The notes under the pieces: generated by a model
Database searches by the model: none
Seen by the model: the letters and a program-made list of their open reading frames with translations, nothing else
Told to the model about the DNA's origin: nothing
Source: Hyparrhenia diplandra
Taxonomy: Eukaryota; Streptophyta; Magnoliopsida; Poales; Poaceae
DNA: 64,000 nt
NCBI GenBank assembly: GCA_015847255.1
Contig: JADLZK010008989.1
Span: 62,001 to 126,000, forward strand
Direction of reading: 5' to 3'
Translations under genes and position numbers: made by a program
Part shown: one piece after another, positions 9,938 to 20,812 of the stretch
How positions within the stretch are numbered: position 1 is the first letter of the stretch
Layout: each line of letters starts with the position of its first letter

Positions 9938-11690
9938 TGAAGATCTCTAGATTGGTTTTGGCTAATTGATGACATCCTTAGGACTAATCTCTCTATGCTA
10001 AGTGTTGATTTAGTTGGAGATTGGTCAAGCCAAGTGTGATGCATGGTGGTCATGGTGGATGGATCGAGATGATTCAATTGATGATCAAGTGCATGACTTG
10101 GAGTGGATCGAGGATCAAAATGGGCTCAAGGCAAAGGTATATCCATAGGGCCATTTTGATTTTACACTCAAGACACCATAGAGGGTGTGAGTGATTATAG
10201 GATCGATAAGCCGTACTATAAAGAGGGGAAAACTATCGTACATATCGATCCACATGTGCCTCTAGGTTCAAAATCATTTGCATGCATTCTAACCTAGAGA
10301 GCTAACTCCGTACTTGATGAAAATTGTTTCGAAAATGCTAACACATGGTGTCGGGGTGTTCTTCGACGTGTCGGCAACAAGAATCAAGTGACGGAAGTCG
10401 GTTTGGAGCAAAGGCGAAGGAACGACGACGAAACGACGAAAATTCGCAGCTCAGGTTGACCGGACGCACCGGCCGGAACCGGTGACCGAAGCACGAGGCT
10501 CGACCGACGCCCGTGGGTGGTGCCGCGCAGAGCATGTTTCGAGGTTTCGGCCGAGGAGCGACCGGACGCACCGACCGGAAGCTTCCGGTGCTGACCGGAA
10601 GCACCGATCGGACGCGCGACCGGACCCGCTCAGCAGCTCGGTCGACGATCCGGTTGGGGTTGTCGGTTGTGACCGGACCCACCGACCGGACTCACTGGTG
10701 AGTCCGGTCAGTGCGTCCGGTCAGGCTGATTTGTGCGTATTTTGCACCCCAACGGCCACATTTCGTGGTGGGGGTATTTATACCCCTTTGGCCGGTTCTA
10801 GGAGGTCTCTTGGTCATTTTTGAATCATTCCTAACACCTCTAGAGCTGAGCACACATCCTCCTCCTCACTCCTTTTGCTTGAGAGCATTCTTTCTAGTGA
10901 GTTGAGGTGATTCAAGTGCACTTTGCTTTGATCTTTGCATCTAGTGGCACTTGTGGATCGTTGTGAGCCGGTGGTTTTCTTGTTGCTCTTGGAGAGCACC
11001 ACTCCTAGCCGGCTTGGTGATTGGTGGAGGCGTTGGCAAGAGTTGGTGATTGTTCTTGGCCACCTCCGGTGATTTGTGAGAGGACCGTGCATCCTCGTCG
11101 GGACGACGAATCGCAAGATAATATATTGCTCGTGTCGGTGAGTACCTCTCATTTGCTTTGGGTGCGATAAGCCTAAAGGCATTTGGCTTGGAGTGAGCTC
11201 CACATCGACCCACACGTGAGAAGGTCGACACAACGGAGGCGTAGCTTGACGGGTGCTCAAGTGAACTTCGGGTTAAATCATTGTCTCCACTTGTCTCTTA
11301 TCGTCTCTTGGTGATTGGCTTCATTTTGGTTATCACATTGATTCATCCTTGGTGATTGGATTGACTTGCCTCGACATTGTGGTATATCACCTCTACACTC
11401 TTGCATTACCTTCATATATCTTGTGCTAGTGTAGTTTGAGTAGACTTGCTTAGTTGCTTAGCCTTGTTTAGAGTAATCTAGTTTGTTCACCTAGTTGGTA
11501 AAGTAGCGACTTAGCCTTTGGGTGTGAACTAGTGATCATAGCAACTAGAATTGTCAATAGGAGGCTTGCCGACAAGTAGAGCTAGAGCAAACGCGTTTAT
11601 CGCCTTTTGTTATTCTAACAAGTTTGTCTAGTGTTTTGTAGAAAATTTTATTAGGCTATTCATCCCCCTCTAGCCATTTAGGACCTTTCA
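9938..11690 (+). repeat. 3' LTR of the SIRE-like copia element
   Basis: The LTR runs from TGAAGATCTCTAG to ATTTAGGACCTTTCA, about 1.75 kb, bounded by TGA...TCA with imperfect inverted ends. It begins with TTTTGGCTAATTGATGACAT, wording typical of grass SIRE LTRs. A dense cluster of CCGG/CCGGAC motifs occupies 10455-10735, followed about 40 bases later by a TATA-like GTATTTATACCCC (about 10773-10785). Its end joins the gypsy gag remnant directly. Confidence 0.7.
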
Positions 11691-11968
11691 CCGAGGTAGC
11701 CCTTCATCGGGTTCTCGGATCGGCCGCGGTGACTTGATCATCCATGTTCGCGCTTGCCGCCGGTCCGCTTCTTGATGAAGTCGCGGGCTGCCGTCTCCAA
11801 CGTCGACTTCATCTCCGGCTCGGCGTCGAAGGTCGTTATGGCGCTTGATTGCTGTTGGATCGTCGCCGGAGAGGATCGAAAGTTTATTCTCGATCTTGTC
11901 GGCCTGGCTGTCGAATTTGGTGAACTGGTCCCCAAGTTCTTCAGCCAGCTTTTTGAGTCGTTGTCCAT
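11691..11968 (-). pseudogene. Gypsy gag N-terminal remnant
   Basis: Just inside the right-hand (5') LTR, the minus strand opens at ATG 11968 with MDNDSKSWLKNLG and runs about 76 codons, rich in Ser, Thr and charged residues, to a stop at 11738. This is the expected place for gag, the capsid protein. It is cut by the copia fragment at 11690, so matrix, capsid and zinc knuckle are missing. Confidence 0.6.
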
Positions 11969-12006
11969 GGTGGTGGGTGGATCGTAGTGGTCTCCGGGAT
12001 ACCGGT

Positions 12007-12583
12007 TGCCGATTCTCGGCTAGATTGGGCCGAAATTGACACGTGAATTGGGGAATTGAGAGGGGAGGAAGAGGATGGATTGGTGGTGATGGTGGCGGCG
12101 GCGTGGCGGCGGCGGCCGCCGAGGAGGGCGCGGCGGCGGCGGTGGCGGGGGGCTGCGCGGGGGAGGGGGCAAAGGCGGCGCGGGAGGAGAGGAGGGGGAG
12201 AGTTGGGATAATTTTCTTTATTTGCTTGTTGCCCCGAAAAGATTATGGACCCCTTACTTATATAGCCCGGCTAGTGGGACATGTATCTCAAGCAATCTCT
12301 CTAAAGGTTTCCTTATAGATTGGAATACCTTTTACAAGCATATCCTATTTATTTATTTCCTAATAAGGGTTTCCCTTATAGATGAGATATCCCCTTACAC
12401 ACCAAAACGCCTAAAGATAATCCTAGATATTTTCCTCCTTTATTCCCGAATTAATTGCGAAGAATCCGCGGAAAGGAGGGGGGCGGCGGGGGGCGCGCTA
12501 CAAGAAGCCTGGGAGGGGCGGCGCCGGCGCTCCTCAGGGCTGTCGGGCCTGTCCTCCCGGGCCCTATTTCCTGGGTCATGACA
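12007..12583 (-). repeat. 5' LTR of the gypsy element
   Basis: This is the partner of 6781-7332 and is slightly longer because of the G/GC-rich run at 12080-12200. On the minus strand the sequence just after it (12006 downward) reads ACCGGTATC, which only weakly resembles an initiator-Met primer site. The primer assignment is therefore uncertain. Confidence 0.9.
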
Positions 12584-12588
12584 GATAT
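12584..12588. repeat. Target-site duplication of gypsy element (right copy)
   Basis: GATAT is an exact match to 6776-6780. Confidence 0.85.
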
Positions 12589-13970
12589 ATTCAATTTAGA
12601 TCTATTTAATAACAGATTTGCCCATCCTATTATGTTGATAGAGGCGTGCATGCATCGTATCTAAAAGTTGTTTACCATGCCTATGACAATTTGTAGTGAT
12701 TTTCTTTGCTTAGTTTTAATGACCATATATATTTTTTAGATTAATTGTAAGAGAAAATTTTGTTTGTTCATATTCATATTTAAACAAATATTTCTTAAAC
12801 TTAATTTCCATTGTCGTTCCTCAAATTAAGGGTCAATGCATGGCTATGGGACAATCAATTGGTGCTTGCTTCATATTCATGTAATTTATCAATAAGAGGA
12901 GCCAGAAGTTCATCTTATTTATATATAGTTCATTTATTATGATTAAGGAACAATATTAGGAGTTTTTTTTTTCGACTTTGCAATGTTAGGAGTATATGCC
13001 TTACAAAGATCTACTACTCGTCTACACTATAATGGATAAGGCCCAATCTTTGGCTACCTCCCGAGGGTGCCTTGATGCACTTTCCTCTTTCTTGTATTCC
13101 GTGATCGTTTGCAAATGCAGTTGTTCTCTACATTATGTCAAGAGAGATTTTTTATTTTTCTTAAAAACTTTCCCCTTTCTAAAAAAATAAATTTTATTCG
13201 GCCTTTGGATAAGTCATGCATTTAACCAATGGGACTTGCTATATCTCTTTCACAAGAAATTGACCCCCAAATCTTGCAACCACTAGGACCATCGGATCCA
13301 CAACCTGCGGCCACCTAACAAACAGACAAACGGATTTGTTAACGTAACAAATGACCAAAGCGCGCATGCACCGCCACCGAACAAACGCGGGGAATCTCCG
13401 ATGCGCCCGCAGACATGACAAATGGGTTGCGGGTCCGACTAGTAATAATGGATCCGGATCTAACCCGTTAACCATCTAGTACAACTGGTTCACGTGACAC
13501 CATGGGGACCATTATAGACAAATTACAGAACTGCCACTGAACCCTCCAGCAAGAAAGGAAATACACGAACTGAACCCTCCTAGCACCGATCGAACCCTGC
13601 TGCAGGAAAGAAACATCTAGGGGAGATGGCCATCCATGCAGGCCCGATCTGATCAGATCTAGGAGAAAAATCAGAGGAGAAGAGGATCAGCTGGATTGGT
13701 ATGTCCCCTCTTCTGTCCTTGTTTCTCCTTTATTCTTCCTCCTTCCCCCACGTTTCCTTCAGTAATCAAACATGATCGAACATTCTTGTCCTCTGTATGT
13801 GACTGCACATGCTTTTCCTCTGTATGTGACTGTCCATGTTTTACTCTGTTCCTCTGTATGATTAGTGTTTGTGCGATCTGAACACCATCTCTAATCGATC
13901 TGTATATCCTTCCTTTCTTCCAACTATGTAGAATCATTACAACCTGAACACAGATGCCCAACTGAACACA
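12589..13970. other. Non-coding, AT-rich then mixed DNA
   Basis: I see no gene in this stretch. From about 13500 there are short repeats of the phrase CTGAACCCTCC (about 13537 and 13570) and of CTGAACACAGATG (about 13947 and 13963). Confidence 0.35.
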
Positions 13971-14350
13971 GATGTCCAGGCCAGGGCAATGTAGGATCAG
14001 TACCAATCCAAATATCATATAGTCCTAACTAAAATTGCAGTTAACTATATGTGCAATTTATACTATAACACTTTGCAATTTTCACTGTAACAGTTTGCAA
14101 TTAGGCTTTCAAAATACTAAACTATCAATTATCTAAGTGCCCTGAACATCTCTCAAGGATCATGCTTAGATATCTAGGGCCATAACTGAACTAACATGTC
14201 CAGGGCCAAAACTGAACACAGTTGTCCAGAGCAATGTAGGACCAATAGGAATCAAAATCTCATATAATCATCACTGAAATTGCAGTTAACTATAGCTGCA
14301 ATTTATACTATAACAGTTTGGAATTTAGAGTACTAACAGTTTGCAATTGA
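13971..14350. repeat. Direct repeat, two ~130-bp copies
   Basis: Copy 1 (13971-14106) and copy 2 (14221-14350) share GTCCAG..GCAATGTAGGA, then AAATTGCAGTTAACTATA, then GCAATTTATACTATAACA and GTTTGCAATT in the same order. The spacing is about 250 bases. Confidence 0.75.
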
Positions 14351-15217
14351 GTATCACAATGAACAAACATTCCCAGGCCAATATTCAATTAACTATTAGT
14401 AACAGAACAAACACAGCAATTATGAGATAAGTTCTTAATAGAGATCATGATGTCAGTTAGATGATGACATAAACACATACCAGGCTACATTACTCATGAC
14501 TGACTAGCCACTATTAACAACATAGCATATTTGAGGTGACTTTCTTGTAGTAGTAAACAATAATAATGTGTGAGCAAAAAAAACATGAGGACACTTGCAT
14601 AGTTGTAAAATATGCATCTCCATTTGAAATAGCAAATGGGTTGTTGAAAAAAACATCACCCGAGGAGGCGGTGGGACTATACCTGTACCTCCATTTGAAC
14701 ACCCACAATCTCCACAAGATTAAACACATCCATATCTGCCATGTCCTAGCACATAAATTGTATATCTGTCAATATACGAGGTTTTAACAATCTATCTGAG
14801 AAAAAACAAGGGTGGAAAGCCAAGCGGTTAGGTAATTTCGACATAGGGATTAAACCACGTACCTCTAGATGATACAAGTAGCTAGTCCAAGGGCCTCGGG
14901 GACGTAAGTGCTCAAGATTTGACAACTTAATTTCTCAATTGTTCAAGTAGCATTTCAAGTGAATAGGCTACAAAGCAGACTTGAGCATGGCCCGAATGGC
15001 AAAGCATAGTCAAAAACAAGCATAGGTAGGAAAAGGATACACTAGTGATTTGTAAATAATAGAAGTCAAAAGAAATTGGACAATAGACCTCCCTCACACG
15101 TCGGAGATGTGAACTAAAAGACCTCTCATCATATATTCTTTGAAAAAGATATTACTTGCTCCACGAAATAAGCACCGATATAGGACAATAGAGAAGAAAT
15201 TGGAACATGTTACATAC

Positions 15218-15351
15218 CAAAGAACCATCTCCGGTGAACATCCACCGGAAGTTATATCCGCTATTTCAGATATTTCATTGTAGTCTTCTAACCGATGAGC
15301 GGACCCATCTTCAAAGTATGCAATATCAAATCGTAGCATGTATAGAAGCAT
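15218..15351 (-). other. Possible minus-strand exon, unidentified
   Basis: A minus-strand frame reads MLRFDIAYFEDGSAHRLEDY, then NEISEIADITSGGCSPEMVL, and ends at a good splice donor (GGTATGTAA, junction 15218/15217). The frame after the donor drifts into low-quality translation, as expected at an exon end. I do not recognise a family. It could belong to the same transcription unit as the possible exon at 15881-16160, transcribed away from the transposase gene. Confidence 0.3.
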
Positions 15352-15880
15352 GTTTCGGGAGCATCCAAGAGGAATTGTTTGACATCGATAGCGAGAATCT
15401 CACGGGCTTAGTCGTAAATAGCAAAGCATACCATGAAATAACAGTACTAGTATAGTTAAATAGACAAAGAACAAACTAGTATAGTTTGTAAATAGCAAGG
15501 CATTTCAGGCAAAACAACAATTACAACATGCTAAATTCCATAGATGACAGTTCAAAGTCAACCGAAATGTAACGATGTAGATGATATCTCTTGAGAGCTT
15601 GGCCAAAAAAAATTATATCACCACAAAGTACTAGTATTTTCAATACATATATCCGTAATAATCGGTGTAAGCACAGACCATACAAACCATCAAAGGAGCA
15701 AACATGTCACTCATTCGCCAGATTGACCAAATAACACATACAAACCAAAAGTATATTGCCCACTGCATACCCGGGTAAAATACAATGTCCCATCGTGTTC
15801 ATCAGTATTACCATTCAAGCGATACAATACAAGCGCAGTATGTCGATATCGGTGAATAAGTAAAGAAGCCATAGTTTTAC

Positions 15881-16160
15881 CTTCACCGGCTTTACGGCAG
15901 TCGCACGGCCGCCGCCGGCATCCCCGTCTCCTTTCTCGACATCCGCCACACCATCCTCCGTGGCGGCGGTTCGCTTTACTTCCCCATTCTCGGGAATAAC
16001 CACTTGGGCTTCGTCGGTCGCCGGCACCTCCGCTCGGCAGAGGCGGATCGCACCTCCGCTCGCCAGAGGCGGACCGAGCCGCACCGCGCCTTCCCTTTGT
16101 TCTTCCCACCCTTGGATTTCCCGCCATATTCTGCTTTCGAACTTAAAACCGACATCAACA
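15881..16160 (-). other. Possible minus-strand GC-rich first exon
   Basis: The stretch is GC-rich in AT-rich surroundings. Its minus strand has two overlapping open frames: one reads KAEYGGKSKGGKNKGKARCG, the other GEVKRTAATEDGVADVEKGD and ends at a strong donor (GAAG|GTAAAAC, junction 15881/15880). A 25-base piece (CACCTCCGCTCG.CAGAGGCG) is tandemly doubled at 16024-16073. The product is not recognised. It may be the start of a gene pointing left, divergent from the transposase. Confidence 0.3.
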
Positions 16161-17087
16161 AATTTACTCAGGCCAAAAAAAATACAAAATTCACGGGAAA
16201 AAGATACACCACGGCTCTCTAAAGTCACAGAGAAAAGTACATTACAAGGGACATTACAAGCCGGACAAAAGTACGGTACAAGGGACATTACAAGGGAAAA
16301 TACAAACACAATTCGTTCCTCCCTCGATTACTTCACGCCTCGGCCTCGAACCGAAAGTGTTACTTTTCAAAAGGCGCCTTCGGCGCAAGGTTTATATAGG
16401 CAATCAAGCGATGTCATTTTGTATTGTCCTGCCTTGTATCGCAGGTCCCCCTTTTTTGGACTATGAGATATTGTTTCAAACAAATTTTATTTATTACAAG
16501 GGACATGACAAATTTGAGACAAACAACTAGACAGATTTGACAAAGTTTTTTTGAAACGAAATAACGGTGACATAAAAACGGGCATTTGACAAAGTTTTTT
16601 TTTTGAAAAACATAACGGTGACATAAACAAGATGACGGACTTGACAAATTCTATCTTTTTTTTTGCAAGTCCAAACCCAAGGAGTTGATGAAATGGAAGA
16701 ACCAGATCCTTTAATCCGGCTTACTCAATTGTGTGAGTTAACAACTGATCATGAGGTTTGAAAATAATGGAACTAGTTTCCATTTGGCAAATTCCATGTT
16801 ATTTACATTCTTGTCTTTGCCTTAGGCCGCACTGTACTTTACATTTCACTAACTCAATTTTTATATGCGCATTGTTTTCGGCAAGATATTTGAACTCAAT
16901 CTCGAAAGCTACTACAACTATAATACAAATATTGTCAACCCCAATTACAACCATGTGGTAAATTAGAATTCTTGTTATTGCACATTAAGATGTAACAAAT
17001 TGCAGTGATAGGAATGTGCAAATTTAGCATATCCCTAATTGCAACTACTGATATGTGACTATGCTTCTGTTTATTTGAAATGAGCAG

Positions 17088-20000
17088 GATACTTCAGCAA
17101 CACAAGTGGAATACAACCGCTATGGACGGGAAGAAGAAACAGAAGAAATGAATGTAAGTTTCACAAAATATCCACCAAAATTATGCATGACATACATTTT
17201 TTTGAAAAAGAAGAGCATGGACTATACCAACGGCAAATCCCAAAGATAAGCTATTTTATATGGCTCTTCTCTTATGCGGGCTACATCCATACAGGGGTTT
17301 TCATTTGAATCCTGAGAGCTATTACCTATTTGAATCAAACATTTTGAATTCAACACATACTCATGAGGTAAAAAGGGAATAAACTTACTTTGTCAATCTT
17401 GAACTCTGTTTGCACACTACTTTATCTCCCAATATTATTTCCTTTAGCAATTCACGCCCTCCTCATCTTGCCGCGGGGGGGCCCTCGGCTCCACCAATGA
17501 ACTACAACACCTTAGGACAAGAACAAGGCATACAGAGAGAAGAAGTGAGATTCATAAAACAGGCACTAAACATTTTGAAAAATATAGCCATGTTTGAATT
17601 ATAATCTCGGATGCATGTGTTTGCAGGTGATCACATCACAAATGAGGAACGAGCTATGTACTATCGAGAGGGAGGAACAAGCAATACAAGCCTAAGTAAC
17701 CATTTCATGGGACATGCAAATTCTTCAAATCGATTGATGAAGATGTTATGTCATCACAAATGCCGGGAGGTTTCATGGCCTTGCTCAATGGCGAAGAGGT
17801 ATTCACTTGTTTTGTACAAAAAATGCTACATTACTTTATTTCCTAGAGTACATCTTTGAAATATCTAAACAATACACCTATTTTGTTACCTGAAAAAGAA
17901 CCAAATGTTCATGACAACCCGGAGAATCTACGAGCCCGAGCCACCACAAGCACTATGCACACGGCACGCAAAATGAAGAATCGAAGGTTTGTAGCGTATG
18001 CCAACAATGAAGCAAACTTGGTACATGAACAACAACATAACCGGCTTCCTATGAATACAAGCACAAGCATTGGCTGAGGGAGCACAAGTTTTTGGAGAAA
18101 ACATGCAGCCAAATGAAGAGCATCTAGAGCGCAGTTGAAGAAGAGGATGAAGAGATAAGAGCAATTCGGATGGAAACTGAAACTATTATGGCGCAGTAAC
18201 GCTTGTCTCAAGAATATGCCGACCTCGTCGCCCCTCACATTGGAATGAAATTCGACACATCCGACCAAGCCTATAAATTCTACAATGACTACGCCTTTAT
18301 AGTTGGCTTCTCAATTGTCAGGTGGCACAGATACAAGTGCCAAGACAAGAAAGATCCCAACTATGACAAGGTGACTAGAATCACACTCAAGTGCAACATG
18401 TGTGGTAAGCCAAAGCCGGAAGATAGCATGGCAAAGGAGGGTGAGGCCTCTGCTGTTCCAGGTGTCCAAAGCACTAGTAACAGGAAAAAGAAGAAGCCTG
18501 CTGCAGGAGTACAGTGCGCCAGAAAGAACAAGAAGCAGATATCTGGTACACCTCCAACACCAAATCCGGTGCCAAACAAAAGGGTAACGAGCACACTTGA
18601 AACCACAGATTGCCCCGCTGAATTCGTTGCCACACTACAGAACGGTGTATGGACAGTCACTAGGTTGAACCTTGAGCATAATCATGCGTTTGCAGGCGAC
18701 AATCAAAAGAACAAGCTGTTCTCACAGATTAGGATGACAGATATGGAAAAGGAGCTGATCGCCACGTTCAACAAGGTTAACCTACCGGATAGGAAGATCA
18801 TGGCTGTTCTATCCTACTTAAGAGGAGGGGCTGTGACTCCATTCAATAAGAAACATGTCAGCAATGAGAAGACCAAGATTAACAAGGCATCGGCAGACAA
18901 TGACATGAAGCAAGTCTATGAATGGTTCTCTAAGCAGCAGGCAGAAGACCCAATGTTCTTCTACAGGTTTGACATTGATGAAAACAACAAGGTGAGAAAC
19001 ATTTTCTGGAGCAATGGAAGGAGTAGGAGATACTATGAAGAGTTTGGAGACTGCATCAGTTTCGATACGACCTACAACACCAACAAGTACTCCCTCAAGT
19101 TTGCACCAATTGTAGGCATCACAGGTCATGGGGACAACTGTTTGTTCGGTTGTGCTTTCATAATGGATGAAACAACAGAAACTTTTGAGTGGATATTTGA
19201 GACTATGTTGACTTGTATGGGAGGGAAGCATCCTAAAACAATAATAACCGATCAGGACTTTGCAATGAGGGCTGCTATCAAAAATAAGCTACCAAACACT
19301 GTCCATCGAAACTGTTTCTTCCACATCGTGAAGAAAGCACAAGAGAAGGGTGGAAGGGTGTTCTCAACAGAGGCGAATAAGAAGCTTCATCTTCGATCTC
19401 TTTGACATACTAAGGTTCTCATTGGGGGGCTGAGTTTGAGGACTTCTTCGCAAGTTGCCACCGACATATGACGAAGAGGCTTCAAATACATGGTCGACAT
19501 GTGGGAGAATAGGACAAACTTTGTCCCATGCTACTTCAAGAAGGACTTCTTCCCTTTTATCAACACTACAGCAAGGAGTGAAGGAACAAACGCGCTATTC
19601 AAGCTAGATGTCGGGCCAAGGTACAGCATCAACAGATTCATGAGTGAGTTTCAAAGAATATCAGATACTACCGAAAAGAATCAACAAGAGCAAGACTTTC
19701 TTACAAGACAAAAGCCTTGGTTGAGCACAAGGTATGAATTTGAAAGGCGGTCGCAAAGCCGCACAAATGTAAAAGATCTTCTTCAAGTTCCAAAAGGAAA
19801 TCACATCCGCAACCATGTATGTGGCTCATGAAATACGAAAAGGCAAGGTGTATGCAGTGATGAAATTTGAGGAGCTGAGAAAGTTTGACTTCAGAACAAG
19901 GAGGTACATTGTGACACTGGACTTGCCCAGGAAAATGTACAATTGCCTCTGTTGCAAATTTGAAAAAGATGGCATAATATGCTCCCATTCATCATCAAGG

Positions 20001-20812
20001 TGCTAACAAACCTCAATATAACTCGGCTAGATGAGAAGTACTTCATTGAGAGGTGGAGAAATAAGGAGAGGAAACATTTCGAGAACCACGAATCGCCGTT
20101 CCATAGATTGACATCGAGAAGAGCAGGCCACTGAGGCACAATATTTTGTCCAATGAATTGAGCACTATTGCTTCAGATGGTTCTAGGACTATGGAAACAT
20201 TCAACTATGTTCGGAAGAAGCTCACCGAATGAGGAAAAACTCAATGAGCAAACAGATCAAGTCATTCGGCCTCCATCACAACAAATTTTAGCAAAGGGGT
20301 TATCGGGTTTCACAAGCTAGCAATAATGAAGTAATGATGGCTCAGACACAAATCGGTCAACAGAGGGGTCTAGAGGTTCCACAAGCTACAAACAATCAAG
20401 TACTGATGGCTCAAACACAAGGAGGTCAGCAGAGCGGTGCGAGAGGTTCAACAAGCTACAAACACTCAAGCAATGATGGCTCGGGCACAAGGTGGTCGCC
20501 AGAGGGGGGTTCTGAGGTTTCACAAGCTACAAACAATAAATTCATGATGGCTCCTTCACAATCTAGTGCACAAAGTGGTACAAGTAATTCTACAAGATCC
20601 CGATAATGCTAAGAGAAGAGGAAGGCCAAGGATAATTGGCGGGCAAATAGGAGTAGCCGAGGATGCGAGAAGCAAACCCAAAGGAAAATTTACTGTACAC
20701 ATTGTCGGGAACCAGGCCATAACATTGTGACATGCGAAAAGAAGCATCTTCCTCAAGTGCCAAAGCCTTCAAAAAGCAACAAAAAGAAAGTCGTAAAACT
20801 GATAAACTTTAG
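17088..20812 (+). pseudogene. FAR1/MULE-type transposase, multi-exon, broken
   Basis: Probable 5' exons with clean splice sites are 17088-17153, 17448-17544 and 17627-17798. The main frame (18203-19405, 400 codons) starts just after an in-frame TAA at about 18197, so the true start is upstream. Domains in that frame are a FAR1 DNA-binding region (about residues 14-163: GMKFDTSDQAYKFYNDYAF ... DCPAEF ... LEHNHAF) and a MULE DDE transposase region from about 265. Asp288 (ISFDTTYN) and Asp350 (IITDQDFAMR) fit the first two catalytic acids. After frame changes near 19405-19490 the third acid is seen in SEGTNALF (about 19580). A SWIM zinc finger follows (YNCLCCKFEKDGIICSH, about 19940-19990), then a Gln/Gly repeat region, then a CX2CX4HX4C knuckle (CTHCREPGHNIVTC, about 20700-20740) and a stop near 20812. 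It would bind element ends and catalyse cut-and-paste transposition in the nucleus. Confidence 0.85.
20310..20570 (+). repeat. ~69-bp minisatellite in the transposase C-terminal region
   Basis: Units start at TGATGGC at about 20335, 20404, 20474 and 20545, with a partial unit before the first. Each holds CACAAGCTACAAACAA or a close variant. In one frame the unit reads MAQTQGGQQSGARG-like, Gln- and Gly-rich. Unit lengths of 69, 70 and 71 bases break the frame from copy to copy. Confidence 0.85.

Larger units (their letters stand above)
8687..11690 (+). mobile_element. 5'-truncated SIRE-like copia retrotransposon fragment nested in the gypsy element
   Basis: Non-gypsy DNA interrupts the gypsy polyprotein between gag and protease. 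Its right part has the 3' architecture of SIRE-type copia elements: several GGGGGAG tracts (about 9311, 9373, 9785, 9930) in a non-coding spacer after pol, then one LTR (9938-11690). The interior left of 9110 is less certain. The piece near 8860-8930 (GGGTGAAATGCTACA) resembles a motif common in other grass LTR elements. There is no 5' LTR, no recognisable pol domain and no matching target duplication, so it is a truncated remnant. The left junction with the gypsy protease is accurate to a few bases. Confidence 0.7.
6781..12583 (-). mobile_element. Ty3/gypsy LTR retrotransposon, internally deleted, with nested copia fragment
   Basis: Two direct LTRs (6781-7332 and 12007-12583) flank an interior read on the minus strand. 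GATAT at 6776-6780 is repeated exactly at 12584-12588, so this is a true insertion with a 5-bp target duplication. On the minus strand the LTR starts TGTCATGACCC and is preceded by the tract GGGGGAGA. Interior remnants in minus-strand order are a gag start (11968-11691), a retropepsin (8686-8341), an integrase zinc-binding piece (8244-7990) and an unknown frame (7937-7428). RT and RNase H are missing. A plus-strand copia fragment (about 8687-11690) separates gag from protease. Family-level naming is not possible by eye. Confidence 0.9.

Noticed and set aside
10338..10823. Frames of about 113 codons on both strands in the copia LTR
   Set aside because: They come from the CCGG-rich motif cluster, which is stop-poor. 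An LTR is not expected to code here.
14809..14890. tRNA-like phrase (GCCAAGCGGTTAGG)
   Set aside because: No matching acceptor stem, no anticodon arm and no GGTTCGAATCC T-arm could be found around it.
13000..17000. GGGGACCATTATAGACAAAT near 13503 as a Mutator-like terminal repeat
   Set aside because: It resembles the style of MULE ends, but no complement was found in 45-50 kb, so I did not use it to bound the element.
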